Assembly: GCA_002110465.1 (NCBI GenBank)
Contig: NEED01000082.1
Coordinates: forward strand, 1-64,000
From: an unicellular cyanobacterium SU2
GTDB lineage: Bacteria > Cyanobacteriota > Cyanobacteriia > Cyanobacteriales > Microcystaceae
Direction of reading: 5' to 3'
Length of the DNA: 64,000 nt
The position numbers were made by a program, and so were the translations under genes. Positions within the stretch are counted from its first letter, which is position 1, and each line of letters starts with the position of its first letter. Below the pieces are notes generated by a model. The model did no database searches. It saw only the letters and a program-made list of their open reading frames with translations, and was not told the origin of the DNA. Below, piece after piece: positions 28,705-39,889 of the stretch.

Positions 28705-28998
28705 GTGGCCAACTCGAAGTCTGCACTCAAACGTATTGATATCGCCGAACGCAACCGACTACGTAACAAAGCGTACCGCTCGGCTGTTAGAACCTTAATG
28801 AAAAAATATTTTCAAGCTGTAGAAGAATACGCAGCCAATCCAAGCTCGGATAATAAAAGCGTTGTTGATGAATCTTTATCAGCAGCATACAGCAAAATCG
28901 ACAAGGCCGTTAAACGGAAAGTATTACACAGAAATAACGGAGCTAGAAAAAAAGCTCGTCTAGCTAAAGCCTTCAAACAAGTTGCCACCGCCTCTTAG
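28705..28998 (+). CDS. rpsT: 30S ribosomal protein S20
   Basis: The 97-residue, very basic helical protein matches S20: [35 protein letters not shown] at the start and [23 protein letters not shown] at the end. It binds 16S rRNA early in 30S assembly. The start is a GTG, common for S20 genes and often tied to its weak, autoregulated initiation. It heads the cluster rpsT-tatD-rpoB-rpoC2, an order I recall from Synechocystis-type cyanobacteria for tatD-rpoB-rpoC2. Confidence 0.97.
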   Translation: MANSKSALKRIDIAERNRLRNKAYRSAVRTLMKKYFQAVEEYAANPSSDNKSVVDESLSAAYSKIDKAVKRKVLHRNNGARKKARLAKAFKQVATAS

Positions 28999-29141
28999 AG
29001 TATAAGTGGCTAACTTAGGACAGTAGAGGATGGGACAAGAGGGTTAGGATAAATTAGAGACTAACTGCCTTGCCAAGCCAAAAATAAACATAAGCAAGTC
29101 TGTATTGATTCCTCTAGGCAACTTAGCTGAGCAATCAGCTG

Positions 29142-29942
29142 ATGAGTAACCAAATGCAACTTATTGATACCCACGTCCACATCAACTTCGATGTTTTTGA
29201 GAAAGACCTCGACTCCCTGCAAACCCGTTGGCAAGAAGCCGAGGTAGTCCACCTAATTCATTCGTGCGTAGAACCAAAGGAATTTAAAGGAATACAAGCT
29301 TTAGCAGATCGTTTTCAAGAACAACTATCTTTTGCCGTAGGATTACACCCTCTAGATGCCCATAAGTGGACACAGACAACCGCCGAAGAAATTCTGAAAG
29401 CGGCTCAATCAGACTCAAGAGTGGTAGCCATCGGCGAAATGGGATTAGACTTTTATAAAGCAGACAACCAAGACTGGCAAAAGCAAATATTAAAATCTCA
29501 ACTGGCTATTGCTCACGAGCTAGGTAAACCCATTATTATCCATTGTAGGGAAGCGGCAGCAGAACTCAAAGAGATATTGCAATCATTTTGGAGTAATGAA
29601 GGTCCAGTAAAAGGAGTCATGCACTGCTGGAGTGGAACCCCCGAAGAAACTCAATGGTTTTTAGACCTAGGACTTTACATCAGTTTCAGTGGTATTGTCA
29701 CCTTTAAGAAAGCCACTCAACTTCGAGAAAGTGCATTAGTCGTACCAAGCGATCGCCTCCTCATCGAAACTGACTGTCCCTTTTTGGCTCCAGTGCCTAA
29801 GCGAGGTAAACGCAATGAGCCATCCTATGTTAGGTACGTGGCGGAATTTCTAGCCCAATGGCGGGGAGTTTCCCTAGAAAGTCTAGCCAAGCAAACTACC
29901 GAAAATGCCTGTCAACTATTCGGGTTATTGATCGCCAACTAA
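29142..29942 (+). CDS. tatD: TatD-family metal-dependent deoxyribonuclease
   Basis: The 266-residue TIM-barrel hydrolase has the metal ligands of the TatD family: [39 protein letters not shown] and [21 protein letters not shown]. TatD proteins are 3'-5' exonucleases and have been linked to DNA repair. ATGs at 29142 and 29154 are both possible; the second would start directly at QLIDTH. It lies 39 bases before rpoB and probably shares its transcript. Confidence 0.93.
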   Translation: MSNQMQLIDTHVHINFDVFEKDLDSLQTRWQEAEVVHLIHSCVEPKEFKGIQALADRFQEQLSFAVGLHPLDAHKWTQTTAEEILKAAQSDSRVVAIGEMGLDFYKADNQDWQKQILKSQLAIAHELGKPIIIHCREAAAELKEILQSFWSNEGPVKGVMHCWSGTPEETQWFLDLGLYISFSGIVTFKKATQLRESALVVPSDRLLIETDCPFLAPVPKRGKRNEPSYVRYVAEFLAQWRGVSLESLAKQTTENACQLFGLLIAN

Positions 29943-29981
29943 CTTATTGATAATTAAAAATTAACTCAGTGATAAAGCGCA

Positions 29982-32900
29982 ATGACTAATTTAGCTTATA
30001 ACTATGATTTGCTCCCAGACTTGATCGAAATTCAACGGTCAAGTTTTATGTGGTTTTTGGAAGAGGGATTAATCGAAGAACTCAATAGCTTCTCTCCCAT
30101 CACAGACTACACCGGAAAATTAGAACTACATTTTTTGGGAGAAAACTATAAACTAAAACAGCCTAAATATGACGTTGATGAAGCCAAGCGGCGTGATAGC
30201 ACTTATTCAGTGCAAATGTACGTGCCAACCCGTTTAATTAACAAAGAAACCGGGGAAATTAAAGAACAAGAAGTATTCATTGGGGACTTACCCTTGATGA
30301 CCGAACGGGGAACCTTCATTATCAATGGAGCCGAACGGGTGATCGTGAACCAAATTGTACGCTCTCCGGGGGTGTATTACAAAGCAGAAACCGATAAAAA
30401 CGGACGACGTACCTATTCAGCGTCTTTAATTCCTAACCGAGGAGCTTGGTTAAAATTTGAAACCGACAAAAATGGATTAGTCTGGGTGCGAATTGATAAA
30501 ACCCGTAAATTATCGGCCCAGGTATTACTCAAAGCCATCGGTCTGAGTGACTCGGAAATTTTAGACTCCCTCCGTCATCCCGAATTTTACCAACGAACCT
30601 TAGATAAAGAAGGCAACCCCAGTGAAGAGGAAGCCCTACTAGAATTATATCGGAAATTACGTCCAGGGGAACCGCCAACAGTCAGTGGAGGACAGCAACT
30701 ACTCGATTCACGATTTTTTGACAGTAAAAGATATGACTTAGGGCGAGTAGGACGTTATAAGCTTAATAAAAAACTTCGTCTTAATGCCCCTGACACGATT
30801 CGGGTTTTAAGATCTGAGGATATCTTGTCGGCGATCGATTATTTGATCAACCTAGAATTTGATATCGGCAGCACAGATGATATCGATCACCTAGGAAACC
30901 GTCGGGTGCGCTCCGTGGGAGAACTGCTACAAAATCAGGTAAGAGTCGGCTTAAATCGGCTAGAACGGATTATACGTGAACGGATGACCGTCAGCGAGTC
31001 CGATAGTCTAACCCCGGCCTCTCTAGTCAATCCCAAACCCTTAGTAGCCGCTATTAAAGAATTTTTTGGCTCTTCCCAACTGTCCCAATTTATGGATCAA
31101 ACCAATCCCTTAGCAGAATTGACCCACAAACGTCGGATTTCTGCCCTAGGACCTGGAGGATTAACCAGAGAGCGGGCTGGATTTGCGGTAAGAGATATTC
31201 ACCCATCCCACCACGGGCGAATCTGCCCTGTAGAAACCCCTGAAGGTCCTAACGCCGGGTTGATCGGTTCCTTGGCTACCTATGCAAGGGTCAACTCTTA
31301 TGGGTTTATCGAAACCCCCTACTATAAAGCTGAGAATGGCCGAGTAAGACGGGATTTAGACCCAGTATATTTAACCGCCGATGAAGAAGACGACCTACGG
31401 GTCTGTCCAGGGGATGCCGCAACCGATGAAGAAGGTAATATTTTAGGAGAAACCGTTCCTATTCGTTACCGTCAAGAATTTTCCACCACCAGTCCGGCTC
31501 AAGTGGATTACGTCGCCGTATCTCCCGTTCAGATTGTCTCAGTGGCAACCTCAATGATCCCCTTCCTGGAACACGATGACGCTAACCGCGCCCTGATGGG
31601 ATCAAATATGCAACGTCAAGCGGTTCCTCTGTTGCGTCCAGAACGTCCTCTAGTAGGAACAGGACTAGAAGCCCAAGCAGCACGAGATTCAGGGATGGTT
31701 ATTGTGAGCCGCACCTATGGCATTGTTACCTACGTGGATGCTTCAGAAATTCGAGTCCAGGTTACAGGCCCTGAAAATCACGATAAATTAGGGACTGAAA
31801 TTGTATATCTCTTGCAAAAGTATCAACGGTCTAACCAAGATACTTGTTTAAATCAACGTCCCTTAGTTTACGTCAACGAAGAAGTTGTTCCTGGTCAAGT
31901 CTTAGCAGACGGCTCAGCCACAGAAGGGGGAGAATTAGCCCTAGGACAGAACATCTTAGTCGCTTATATGCCCTGGGAAGGTTATAACTATGAAGATGCT
32001 ATCCTCATCAGTGAACGACTCGTGTACGACGATGTCTATACCAGTATTCACGTCGAAAAATACGAAATCGAAGCCCGACAGACCAAATTAGGACCCGAAG
32101 AGATTACCAGAGAGATTCCTAACGTAGGAGAAGATGCCCTAAGAAACCTCGATGAACAGGGGATTATCCGTGTCGGTGCCTGGACTGAAGCCGGAGATAT
32201 CTTGGTAGGAAAAGTAACCCCCAAAGGAGAATCGGATCAACCCCCCGAAGAAAAACTACTACGGGCAATTTTTGGCGAAAAAGCCAGGGATGTACGGGAT
32301 AACTCCCTACGAGTGCCTAACGGAGAAAAAGGCCGCGTGGTAGATGTAAGAGTATTTACCCGCGAGCAAGGAGACGAATTACCTCCTGGCGCAAATATGG
32401 TGGTGCGGGTTTATGTAGCCCAAAAGCGTAAAATCCAAGTAGGGGACAAAATGGCAGGCCGCCATGGAAATAAAGGAATTATTTCACGGATTATGCCCAT
32501 AGAAGATATGCCCTATCTCCCCGATGGCCGCCCAGTCGATATTGTGCTAAATCCTCTAGGGGTTCCTTCCCGGATGAACGTCGGTCAGGTATTTGAATGT
32601 CTGTTAGGTTGGGCAGGAGAAAACTTAGGGTTACGATCTAAGATTACCCCCTTTGATGAAATGTATGGAGCCGAAGCTTCACGAAATACCGTTCATGGCT
32701 TGTTGAAAAAAGCCTCACAAAAACATGGCCGAAGCTGGATTTATGAACCGGAAAATCCAGGAAAAATCCAAGTATTTGACGGTCGAACAGGAGACCCCTT
32801 TGATCGTCCTGTCACTGTCGGACAAGCCTATATGCTTAAGCTGGTTCACTTAGTAGACGATAAAATTCATGCTCGCTCAACGGGTCCCTACTCCTTAGTG

Positions 32901-33293
32901 ACTCAACAGCCCCTCGGTGGAAAAGCTCAACATGGTGGTCAACGGTTTGGAGAAATGGAGGTGTGGGCGTTAGAAGCCTATGGTGCAGCTTATACCCTTC
33001 AAGAATTATTAACCGTAAAATCTGATGATATGCAAGGGCGTAATGAAGCCCTTAATGCGATCGTTAAAGGAAAGCCCATTCCTCAACCAGGAACTCCAGA
33101 ATCCTTTAAGGTTTTAATGCGCGAATTACAATCGTTGGGCTTAGATATTGCTGTTCATAAAGTAGAAACCTCTGCTGATGGAACCAGTCGGGATGTAGAA
33201 GTGGATTTGATGGTAGATACTCAGCGTCGAACACCAAGCCGTCCTACTTATGAGTCTCTAACTACAGAAGATCTCGAAGAAGAAGAAGTCTAA
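29982..33293 (+). CDS. rpoB: DNA-directed RNA polymerase subunit beta
   Basis: The 1103-residue protein is a full cyanobacterial-size beta subunit. Visible landmarks include [14 protein letters not shown], the rifampicin-region segment [66 protein letters not shown], the [15 protein letters not shown] catalytic region with conserved lysines, and the C-terminal [26 protein letters not shown]. It forms the catalytic core with RpoA, RpoC1 and RpoC2. rpoC1, which follows rpoB in most cyanobacteria, is absent; only a 105-base gap filled with heptamer repeats separates it from rpoC2. Confidence 0.99.
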   Translation: MTNLAYNYDLLPDLIEIQRSSFMWFLEEGLIEELNSFSPITDYTGKLELHFLGENYKLKQPKYDVDEAKRRDSTYSVQMYVPTRLINKETGEIKEQEVFIGDLPLMTERGTFIINGAERVIVNQIVRSPGVYYKAETDKNGRRTYSASLIPNRGAWLKFETDKNGLVWVRIDKTRKLSAQVLLKAIGLSDSEILDSLRHPEFYQRTLDKEGNPSEEEALLELYRKLRPGEPPTVSGGQQLLDSRFFDSKRYDLGRVGRYKLNKKLRLNAPDTIRVLRSEDILSAIDYLINLEFDIGSTDDIDHLGNRRVRSVGELLQNQVRVGLNRLERIIRERMTVSESDSLTPASLVNPKPLVAAIKEFFGSSQLSQFMDQTNPLAELTHKRRISALGPGGLTRERAGFAVRDIHPSHHGRICPVETPEGPNAGLIGSLATYARVNSYGFIETPYYKAENGRVRRDLDPVYLTADEEDDLRVCPGDAATDEEGNILGETVPIRYRQEFSTTSPAQVDYVAVSPVQIVSVATSMIPFLEHDDANRALMGSNMQRQAVPLLRPERPLVGTGLEAQAARDSGMVIVSRTYGIVTYVDASEIRVQVTGPENHDKLGTEIVYLLQKYQRSNQDTCLNQRPLVYVNEEVVPGQVLADGSATEGGELALGQNILVAYMPWEGYNYEDAILISERLVYDDVYTSIHVEKYEIEARQTKLGPEEITREIPNVGEDALRNLDEQGIIRVGAWTEAGDILVGKVTPKGESDQPPEEKLLRAIFGEKARDVRDNSLRVPNGEKGRVVDVRVFTREQGDELPPGANMVVRVYVAQKRKIQVGDKMAGRHGNKGIISRIMPIEDMPYLPDGRPVDIVLNPLGVPSRMNVGQVFECLLGWAGENLGLRSKITPFDEMYGAEASRNTVHGLLKKASQKHGRSWIYEPENPGKIQVFDGRTGDPFDRPVTVGQAYMLKLVHLVDDKIHARSTGPYSLVTQQPLGGKAQHGGQRFGEMEVWALEAYGAAYTLQELLTVKSDDMQGRNEALNAIVKGKPIPQPGTPESFKVLMRELQSLGLDIAVHKVETSADGTSRDVEVDLMVDTQRRTPSRPTYESLTTEDLEEEEV

Positions 33294-33294
33294 A

Positions 33295-33390
33295 TAGTGA
33301 GTAGTGAATAGTGATTGGACTGTAACAAAGTCATCAACTACTAACTATCAACTACTAACTATCAACTCTTAACTATCAACTATCAACTAT
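33295..33390. repeat. Heptameric STRR arrays between rpoB and rpoC2
   Basis: Two seven-base arrays occupy the gap. Three TAGTGAN units run at 33295-33315, and eight units of the type YAACTAY (CAACTAC, TAACTAT, CAACTAT, one CAACTCT) run at 33335-33390. The second array ends 9 bases before the rpoC2 ATG, leaving no room for a Shine-Dalgarno sequence. The arrays lie exactly where rpoC1 is found in other cyanobacteria. Confidence 0.85.
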
Positions 33391-33398
33391 TAATCAAG

Positions 33399-36300
33399 AT
33401 GACATTCTACAATCACATTGTTGACAAAGGTCGTTTGAAAAAGTTAATTGCTTGGTCTTACCGAAATTATGGATCAGCGCGAAGCTCTCAAATGGCCGAT
33501 AATTTAAAAGATTTAGGATTTCGCTACGCAACAAAAGCCGGGGTCTCAATTAGCATTGATGACTTAACCATTCCTCCAACCAAACGCGGCTTACTCGATA
33601 GCGCACAACAGTCAATTCGAGTCACTCAAGATCGCTATGCAAAAGGCGAAATTACCGAAGTAGAACGGTTCACCAAGGTAATTGATACCTGGAACAGTAC
33701 CTCAGAAGAACTAAAAAATGAGGTAATTCGTAACTTCCGAGAAACCGATCCCCTGAACTCAGTTTATATGATGGCATTCTCTGGCGCGCGGGGAAATATG
33801 AGCCAAGTTCGCCAGTTGGTAGGAATGCGGGGATTAATGGCTGATCCCCAAGGGGAAATTATTGATTTGCCCATTAAAACCAACTTCCGAGAAGGCTTGA
33901 CCGTCACAGAATATGTTATTTCCTCCTACGGAGCGCGTAAAGGGTTAGTCGATACCGCCTTGCGGACAGCCGACTCAGGGTATTTGACCCGTCGTTTAGT
34001 GGATGTTTCCCAAGACGTGATTGTGCGGGAAGTAGACTGCGGAACAAAACGGGGACTAAAAGTGGTTGCGATGAAAGATGGCGATAACGTCAAAATTCCT
34101 TTAGTAGACCGTTTATTGGGACGGGTACTAGCCGAAGATGTGGTAGTTGATGGCCAAGTATTGGCTAAACGGAATCAAAGTATTGATCCTGAACTAGCTG
34201 CCCTGCTCAGTGAACACGTCGAAGAGGTCATGGTGCGATCGCCCCTCACCTGTGAAGCGGCTCGCTCAGTGTGTCAACAATGCTATGGTTGGAGTCTGGC
34301 CGTCGGTCGTCTTGTGGATTTAGGAGAAGCAGTCGGTATTATTGCTGCTCAATCGATTGGGGAACCAGGAACTCAATTAACCATGCGGACATTCCATACG
34401 GGAGGGGTGTTTACCGGAGAGGTGGCCAGGGTCATCAAAGCCCCGAATAAAGGAACCGTAACCTGGGGTAAAAATCTGAGCACCCGTAAAGTTCGTACCC
34501 GCCACGGAGATGATGCCTTTCAAGTAGAAATTGCTGGAGATATTATCTGGACTCCCAGTGGTTCAGGGAAAAAAGTTGCTAATTCAGTTACCCCAGGCTC
34601 CTTTGTGTTTGTCGCTGATGGACAAGAAGTGACTCAAGATCAGTTATTAGCTGAAGTGACCAATGCACGGGTACAAAAATCAACCGAACGGGCAACCAAA
34701 GACGTAACCACTGACCTGGCCGGGGAAGTTCTCTTTGCTCAGTTAATGCCCGAAGAAAAAACTGATCGTCAAGGGAATAGTACCCGTATCGCCCAAAGGG
34801 GGGGCTTACTTTGGGTACTATCGGGACAGGTGTATAACTTACCGCCAGGGGCAGAACCTGTGGTGGCTAATGGAGATCAAGTCCAGCCAGGGAAAATCTT
34901 AGCAGAAACTAAATTAATCTCAGCTAGTGGAGGAGTAGTCCGTACGGCCACCGGTAGCCGCGAGATTGAGATTATTACCGCTTCGGTTTTATTAGATCAA
35001 GCCGAGGTCAGGATGGAAAGTAGCGGCGGTCGAGAACAATACGTCATCTATACCGCCGATGGACAACAATTTTTACTCTTGGCAGCCCCCCAAACAAAGG
35101 TACAAAACCACGCCATCATTGCTGAATTGATCGATGATCGCTATAAAACCAATACAGGAGGGATTTTGCGCTATGGTGGCATTGAAGTGGCCAAAGGAAG
35201 TCGCAAGACAGGATATGAAGTCACCAAAGGGGGAAGTTTGTTATGGATTCCTGAAGAAACCCACGAAGTTAATAAGGATATTTCTTTACTCTTAGCTGAA
35301 GATGGGCAATTTGTAGAAGCAGGAACGGAAGTTGTCAAAGATATTTTCTGCTCTAGCAATGGGGTGGTAGAAGTTGTTCAAAAAAATGATATTCTCCGAG
35401 AAATTATTATTAAACCTGGAGAATTTTATTTAGATGTCGATCCCGACCAAGCAGGAATTGAAAACGGGGCATTGATTCCCCCTGGAACCGAAGTATTACC
35501 TGATGTTATTACCCAAACTTTGTGTCAAGGCGAATGGATTGAAAGCACTGAAGGCCTAGGATTGTTGCTACGTCCAGTCGAAGAATATCCTGTATCAGAC
35601 GAACCAGCCGCTCCTTCTCAGGGATCGATTAATAAAGATGGAGGACAAACTATTGAGTTACGTCCTTGTCAACGACTTTTTTATAAAGATGGGGAGCGGG
35701 TAAAATCAGTCGATGGAACCCAATTGTTAAGTACCCAGCTAATCTTGGAAATTGCTCAAGGAGAATCTGATCATGGAACCAATCTTGCAGCAGATATCGA
35801 ACTAAAAACGGATGAAGACGCTGACTGTCAGCGATTACAATTGGTTATTTTAGAATCTTTAGTTTTACGTCGTGATCTTGATAGTGACCCCCACGGTGGA
35901 AAGATTCAAACTAATGTACTGGTGGCCAATGGGGATCAAATTCCCCCTGGGGCTGTGGTCGCCAAGACGGAAATTCAATCTACGTCTGTCGGTGAAGTAC
36001 GAGGTATCAAGCAAGGAATTGAGGCAATTCGCCGAATTTTAGTCGTACGAAATGAAGACCTGGAAACGATTACTGTTGAGACAAAACCCACTGTTAAGTC
36101 AGAGGATTTGGTGGTAGCTGATGCTGAGTTAGCCTCTGATGTTAAAGCAGAGTCTTCTGGACGGGTAGTAGCCGTTTCAAAAGTCAAAGATAATTCTGGT
36201 TTCGAGATTATCTTACGTAAAGCTCGGCCTTATCGGGTTTCTGCTGGAGCTATTTTACACATTGATGACGGAGATTTGGTGCAACGGGGGGATAATTTAG

Positions 36301-37340
36301 TTTTACTTGTGTTTGAACGCTCTAAAACTGGGGATATTATCCAAGGGCTACCTCGAATTGAGGAATTATTAGAAGCGCGTAAACCCAAGGAGGGTTGTAT
36401 CTTAGCCCGTAAACCAGGAGTCACTCAAGTTGAGTATTTAGAAGATGAAACAGTGGATGTGAAAGTCATTGAAGATGATGGAACCATCAGTGAATACCCG
36501 ATTTTACCCTCTCAGAATGTAATGGTCTCTGACGGAACTCGAGTGGAAGTCGGTGATCCGTTAACCGATGGACCAGCTAACCCCCATGAAATCCTAGAGG
36601 TATTTTTCAATTACTATGTAGATCAGATTGGGGTTTATGAAGCTGCTCTTAAAGGATTGCGGGCAGCCCAAAAATTCTTAGTTAACCAAGTACAAACTGT
36701 GTATCAGTCCCAGGGCATTGATATTGCTGATAAGCATATTGAAGTCATTGTTCGGCAGATGACGGCTAAGGTTCGAGTGGATGATGGAGGAGATACCACC
36801 ATGTTACCTGGGGAATTAGTTGAGTTACGCCAAATTGAACAGGTGAATGAAGCGATGGCTATTACAGGGGGCGCACCAGCCCAATATACGCCGATCTTGT
36901 TAGGAATTACTAAAGCTTCCTTAAATACAGACTCCTTCATTAGTGCGGCTTCCTTCCAAGAAACAACCAGAGTCTTAACCGAAGCAGCGATTGAGGGTAA
37001 ATCGGATTGGTTACGAGGTCTTAAGGAAAACGTGATTATTGGTCGCTTGATTCCAGCAGGAACAGGGTTCCATACTCATGATGAACTCACCATGGGAGAC
37101 GGAGAACTCGAGTCAGAACGGTTGTCGCGCTCAACCTTATATAATCATGAATTAGAGAGGCCGCGAGATTCTTTGACGACAAAATCAGACTCCAACTCAT
37201 CAAAACGCTTGTTAAAGTCTAATTTGGACGAGGTAGACGAACATATGGTCCTTGATGATAACATTGCTCGTGCTTATACTGAGTCTGATACCCCTTGGGT
37301 ACTTGATGCTGATACGTCTGACGAAGATGATTTAGATTAA
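33399..37340 (+). CDS. rpoC2: DNA-directed RNA polymerase subunit beta-prime C-terminal half (RpoC2)
   Basis: The 1313-residue protein corresponds to the second half of bacterial beta-prime, split in cyanobacteria and plastids into RpoC1 (gamma) and RpoC2. The start [39 protein letters not shown], the four-Cys zinc site (CGTKRG then [14 protein letters not shown]), and the trigger-loop region [22 protein letters not shown] lie in the first 350 residues. A long beta-rich insertion of sandwich-barrel hybrid motifs fills about 350-1000. The end has [29 protein letters not shown]. The length is normal. It follows rpoB directly without rpoC1. Confidence 0.99.
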   Translation: MTFYNHIVDKGRLKKLIAWSYRNYGSARSSQMADNLKDLGFRYATKAGVSISIDDLTIPPTKRGLLDSAQQSIRVTQDRYAKGEITEVERFTKVIDTWNSTSEELKNEVIRNFRETDPLNSVYMMAFSGARGNMSQVRQLVGMRGLMADPQGEIIDLPIKTNFREGLTVTEYVISSYGARKGLVDTALRTADSGYLTRRLVDVSQDVIVREVDCGTKRGLKVVAMKDGDNVKIPLVDRLLGRVLAEDVVVDGQVLAKRNQSIDPELAALLSEHVEEVMVRSPLTCEAARSVCQQCYGWSLAVGRLVDLGEAVGIIAAQSIGEPGTQLTMRTFHTGGVFTGEVARVIKAPNKGTVTWGKNLSTRKVRTRHGDDAFQVEIAGDIIWTPSGSGKKVANSVTPGSFVFVADGQEVTQDQLLAEVTNARVQKSTERATKDVTTDLAGEVLFAQLMPEEKTDRQGNSTRIAQRGGLLWVLSGQVYNLPPGAEPVVANGDQVQPGKILAETKLISASGGVVRTATGSREIEIITASVLLDQAEVRMESSGGREQYVIYTADGQQFLLLAAPQTKVQNHAIIAELIDDRYKTNTGGILRYGGIEVAKGSRKTGYEVTKGGSLLWIPEETHEVNKDISLLLAEDGQFVEAGTEVVKDIFCSSNGVVEVVQKNDILREIIIKPGEFYLDVDPDQAGIENGALIPPGTEVLPDVITQTLCQGEWIESTEGLGLLLRPVEEYPVSDEPAAPSQGSINKDGGQTIELRPCQRLFYKDGERVKSVDGTQLLSTQLILEIAQGESDHGTNLAADIELKTDEDADCQRLQLVILESLVLRRDLDSDPHGGKIQTNVLVANGDQIPPGAVVAKTEIQSTSVGEVRGIKQGIEAIRRILVVRNEDLETITVETKPTVKSEDLVVADAELASDVKAESSGRVVAVSKVKDNSGFEIILRKARPYRVSAGAILHIDDGDLVQRGDNLVLLVFERSKTGDIIQGLPRIEELLEARKPKEGCILARKPGVTQVEYLEDETVDVKVIEDDGTISEYPILPSQNVMVSDGTRVEVGDPLTDGPANPHEILEVFFNYYVDQIGVYEAALKGLRAAQKFLVNQVQTVYQSQGIDIADKHIEVIVRQMTAKVRVDDGGDTTMLPGELVELRQIEQVNEAMAITGGAPAQYTPILLGITKASLNTDSFISAASFQETTRVLTEAAIEGKSDWLRGLKENVIIGRLIPAGTGFHTHDELTMGDGELESERLSRSTLYNHELERPRDSLTTKSDSNSSKRLLKSNLDEVDEHMVLDDNIARAYTESDTPWVLDADTSDEDDLD

Positions 37341-37645
37341 ACAATTAGTAGATATTAAAGATCTCCAAAACCTCTGCTCTCAAGTAGGGGTTTTGAATAA
37401 TTTCGGGCTTAAAGCCACATAAAGCTAAGGATTTGATAGTGTAGTGTCACAAAGATGTTGAAGTAGATTGAATTTCCCCCTGAAATTTATCATCCTCAAC
37501 TTTAAAAGGGACTTTACTAACATCTGGCACTTAATGAGACAAAGTTCCAAATCATGCTCATAAACTTGGAAAAAATCCTCACACCACACAGAGACAGAAA
37601 TTACATGAAGTTGATCGTGCCAATCCCTCCTTAGACACAGGGGTG
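37341..37645. other. Intergenic region between convergent rpoC2 and trpG
   Basis: This 305-base gap begins with the rpoC2 terminator. The rest has a minus-strand open frame (37425-37652, 75 codons) that resembles nothing I know and overlaps the end of trpG by 7 bases. I do not call it a gene, though it might be a worn transposon relic. Confidence 0.4.
37367..37394 (+). terminator. Probable terminator of the rpoB-rpoC2 operon
   Basis: AAAACCTCT (37367-37375) pairs with AGGGGTTTT (37386-37394), with one G-T wobble, around a 10-base loop. It begins 27 bases after the rpoC2 stop; the T-run is part of the stem. Confidence 0.6.
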
Positions 37646-38254
37646 TTAACAAATATTGTCAAAATTTTCCAGACTGACCAAAAAATTACGAAGAAGTTGC
37701 TTTCCTGATCGAGTTAAGATACTTTCTGGATGAAATTGTACCCCTTGGAGATGAGGATAATCTCGATGTTGAAGCCCCATGATGGTTCCATCTTCAACCC
37801 AAGCAGTAATTTCCAATACTTCTGGCAAACTATCTCGGTCTACTACTAAACTATGATAACGAGTGGCACTAAAAGGATTCTCTAAACCGGCAAACACCCC
37901 TACTCCCTTATGATAAATTTGAGAGGTTTTGCCGTGCATCAAGAGGGGAGCAGCTATAACCTGTCCCCCATAAACTTGACCCAGACTTTGATGACCTAAA
38001 CAAACTCCTAAAATAGGTAGGGTCTGGCCTAACTGTTCAATTAACGCGAGGGATATTCCTGCCTCGTCAGGACGACCTGGCCCAGGAGAAATTACAATCC
38101 CATTAGGTTGTAAATAACGAATTTTATCAAGAGTAATTTGGTCATTGCGGTAGACTTGGATCTCTGAAGAGACGGGAAGCTCAGCACCCAATTCTCCCAA
38201 ATACTGCACCAAATTATAGGTGAAACTGTCGTAATTATCGATGACGAGAATCAA
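37646..38254 (-). CDS. trpG: Anthranilate/aminodeoxychorismate synthase glutaminase subunit (TrpG/PabA)
   Basis: The 202-residue class I glutamine amidotransferase supplies ammonia to anthranilate synthase (tryptophan) and possibly to aminodeoxychorismate synthase (folate). The N-terminus [23 protein letters not shown] is characteristic. The triad is in [15 protein letters not shown] (nucleophile Cys at about 83) and [10 protein letters not shown] (His, Glu). The oxyanion motif is [11 protein letters not shown]. It is the last gene of a minus-strand run DUF3285-ybeY-dgkA-trpG. Confidence 0.95.
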   Translation of the reverse strand: MILVIDNYDSFTYNLVQYLGELGAELPVSSEIQVYRNDQITLDKIRYLQPNGIVISPGPGRPDEAGISLALIEQLGQTLPILGVCLGHQSLGQVYGGQVIAAPLLMHGKTSQIYHKGVGVFAGLENPFSATRYHSLVVDRDSLPEVLEITAWVEDGTIMGLQHRDYPHLQGVQFHPESILTRSGKQLLRNFLVSLENFDNIC

Positions 38255-38330
38255 TACTTGTCTCCTTGACGTTGGCTGGGGGAACAGTTAATCCCCACTT
38301 AAAATTGGCCTTTAATATTAACGCAAAGTC

Positions 38331-38861
38331 TTATAGAGTAAGAAGAAAAGGGACCAAAGGAGGCAATAAAATAAAAGTAGCGACTAACACTGCTGCCATT
38401 GCTCCAACCATTACTGCGCCAGCAGCACAATCTTTAGCAATTTTAGCTAATTCATGGTAAGACTGTCCTACGGTGAGATCGACCAGGGATTCTAAAGCGG
38501 TATTCAATAACTCTAAAACCATGACGAAAGCGCAGGTTAGGGCGATAATAGCCAGGGCTACACCATTAACTTGTAGAAATAGTCCCAAGCTAATGGCAAA
38601 TACGGTCATGGTGGTATGAATACGGAAATTACGTTGGGTCTCAAAGGCATAACAGATGCCAGCCCACGCATATTTAAAACTTAACAATAAATTAGGGGCA
38701 ATTTGCCAGGCTAACTGTCGTTGGGGATGTAATTGTAGCTCAAGGGTACTGGAGGCTTGGGAGCTTTGATGACTTCCAAAAAAATTACCAGACGGTAATC
38801 GAGTTGCAGGGGTTAAGGGGGATTTGGGGGATTGGTTAACTTGTAAATTAGCTTTCATCAT
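38331..38861 (-). CDS. dgkA: Diacylglycerol kinase family protein (DgkA-like)
   Basis: The 176-residue protein carries a three-helix DgkA/undecaprenol-kinase domain at about 60-170: SFKYAWAGICYAFETQRNFRIHTTMTVFA, VMVLELLNTALESLVDL (the conserved E-NTA-E core) and KIAKDCAAGAVMVGAMAAVLVATFIL. It phosphorylates diacylglycerol or undecaprenol at the membrane. The first 55 residues are polar, proline- and serine-rich and not conserved; a later start is possible but none is clearly better. It lies 73 bases downstream of ybeY and 76 upstream of trpG on the same strand. Confidence 0.9.
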   Translation of the reverse strand: MMKANLQVNQSPKSPLTPATRLPSGNFFGSHQSSQASSTLELQLHPQRQLAWQIAPNLLLSFKYAWAGICYAFETQRNFRIHTTMTVFAISLGLFLQVNGVALAIIALTCAFVMVLELLNTALESLVDLTVGQSYHELAKIAKDCAAGAVMVGAMAAVLVATFILLPPLVPFLLTL

Positions 38862-38934
38862 CTTAAAAGTTTTGTTAAAGAACTATTAAATCTTATTAAA
38901 AATCCAACAGGATTGAAATAATGACTTTAATGTA

Positions 38935-39471
38935 TCAACTATTTGCTTGAAGACCCACCTCTTTTAACAAAGTTTCCTGTTTTAAGAGCATTTCTTGAAG
39001 ACTTTCTTCATCTGGGTGGTCCCAACCCAACAAGTGCAAGAGTCCATGAGCCATCAACCATGCTAATTCTATGGTTAAGGAATGGTGGTTTTGCTGTGCC
39101 TGTTTGTTGGCTGTCTCCACCGAAATAATAATATCTCCTAAGTATAAGGGTTCATTAATTGTTACCTCCCCAAGTGATTGGGGAACGTCGACTTCAAGAG
39201 CAGCAAAGGCTAAAACATCTGTCGGCTGGTTTTGATGACGGTATTGATCGTTAAAGGTTTGAATTTCCCTATCATCGGTGAGCCTTATCGTTAGCTCATA
39301 AATCTCAGAAATAGCTATTTGGGGCTTTAATGTCTCTATCCAAATTTGAATCCACTTTTGGCAAGTTTCTGCCATGATATCAAAAGAATCTAAGTTATTT
39401 GACTCCTGAAAGTCAAAAAAAACTTGAAGATTGAGATCAACTGTTAGAGTTTCTAGAGGGGAAGATGCCAT
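38935..39471 (-). CDS. ybeY: Endoribonuclease YbeY (16S rRNA maturation)
   Basis: The 178-residue protein has the zinc site HGLLHLLGWDHPDEE (His, His, His) near residues 140-155 and the preceding LRxTDDREIQTFNDQYRHQNQPTDVLAFA, both diagnostic of YbeY. It takes part in 3'-end maturation of 16S rRNA and ribosome quality control. It lies 12 bases from the DUF3285 gene, with dgkA downstream, an arrangement common in cyanobacteria. Confidence 0.95.
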   Translation of the reverse strand: MASSPLETLTVDLNLQVFFDFQESNNLDSFDIMAETCQKWIQIWIETLKPQIAISEIYELTIRLTDDREIQTFNDQYRHQNQPTDVLAFAALEVDVPQSLGEVTINEPLYLGDIIISVETANKQAQQNHHSLTIELAWLMAHGLLHLLGWDHPDEESLQEMLLKQETLLKEVGLQANS

Positions 39472-39483
39472 TACCTTGGAAGT

Positions 39484-39687
39484 TCAACGGGTTAAATAGG
39501 AGATACCAATCAGAAATCCTAATAATCCTAGTGTTGTAACGAAAAAATGCTTAAGGGAAGTTCCTTTCTTATTCACCATATTACGCATTGCTAATTTCAC
39601 GTAACTTGGTGGTGGTTCGGAAGGAGTCTGATCAGGGGATACAGACGAGGGAGCAGCCGATTGAGTTGATTGAGGTAGATTACTCAT
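39484..39687 (-). CDS. DUF3285 family small membrane protein
   Basis: The 67-residue protein has a proline/serine-rich N-terminus (about 28 residues) and then SYVKLAMRNMVNKKGTSLKHFFVTTLGLLGFLIGISYLTR, with one C-terminal membrane helix. This is the pattern of DUF3285, a cyanobacterial family of unknown function often upstream of ybeY, as here (12-base gap). Confidence 0.8.
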   Translation of the reverse strand: MSNLPQSTQSAAPSSVSPDQTPSEPPPSYVKLAMRNMVNKKGTSLKHFFVTTLGLLGFLIGISYLTR

Positions 39688-39889
39688 AAGGTTATGGTGA
39701 GGTTGATCGGGGCTGTCGGCATACTAACCTATAGTAACCGCCCCCTAAGTGTAACAGTTTGTTGCAAAAAATCAACGGTTTTTACAATTGCTTGTTACTT
39801 TGTCGGTTTTTAAGGATTTGATCTCCTCACATCCCTATTATTCCCAAATATTCTGAACTTTTTCTATTGCTCAAGGCTTGCACCAGGGT

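Noticed and set aside
28542-28739. Plus-strand frame overlapping the rpsT promoter and start
   Set aside because: Out of frame with rpsT and spans its clear promoter and leader; a chance open frame.
37425-37652. Minus-strand frame of 75 codons between rpoC2 and trpG
   Set aside because: No motif or family likeness, overlaps the end of trpG, and no ribosome site; possibly a worn transposon relic but not supportable.
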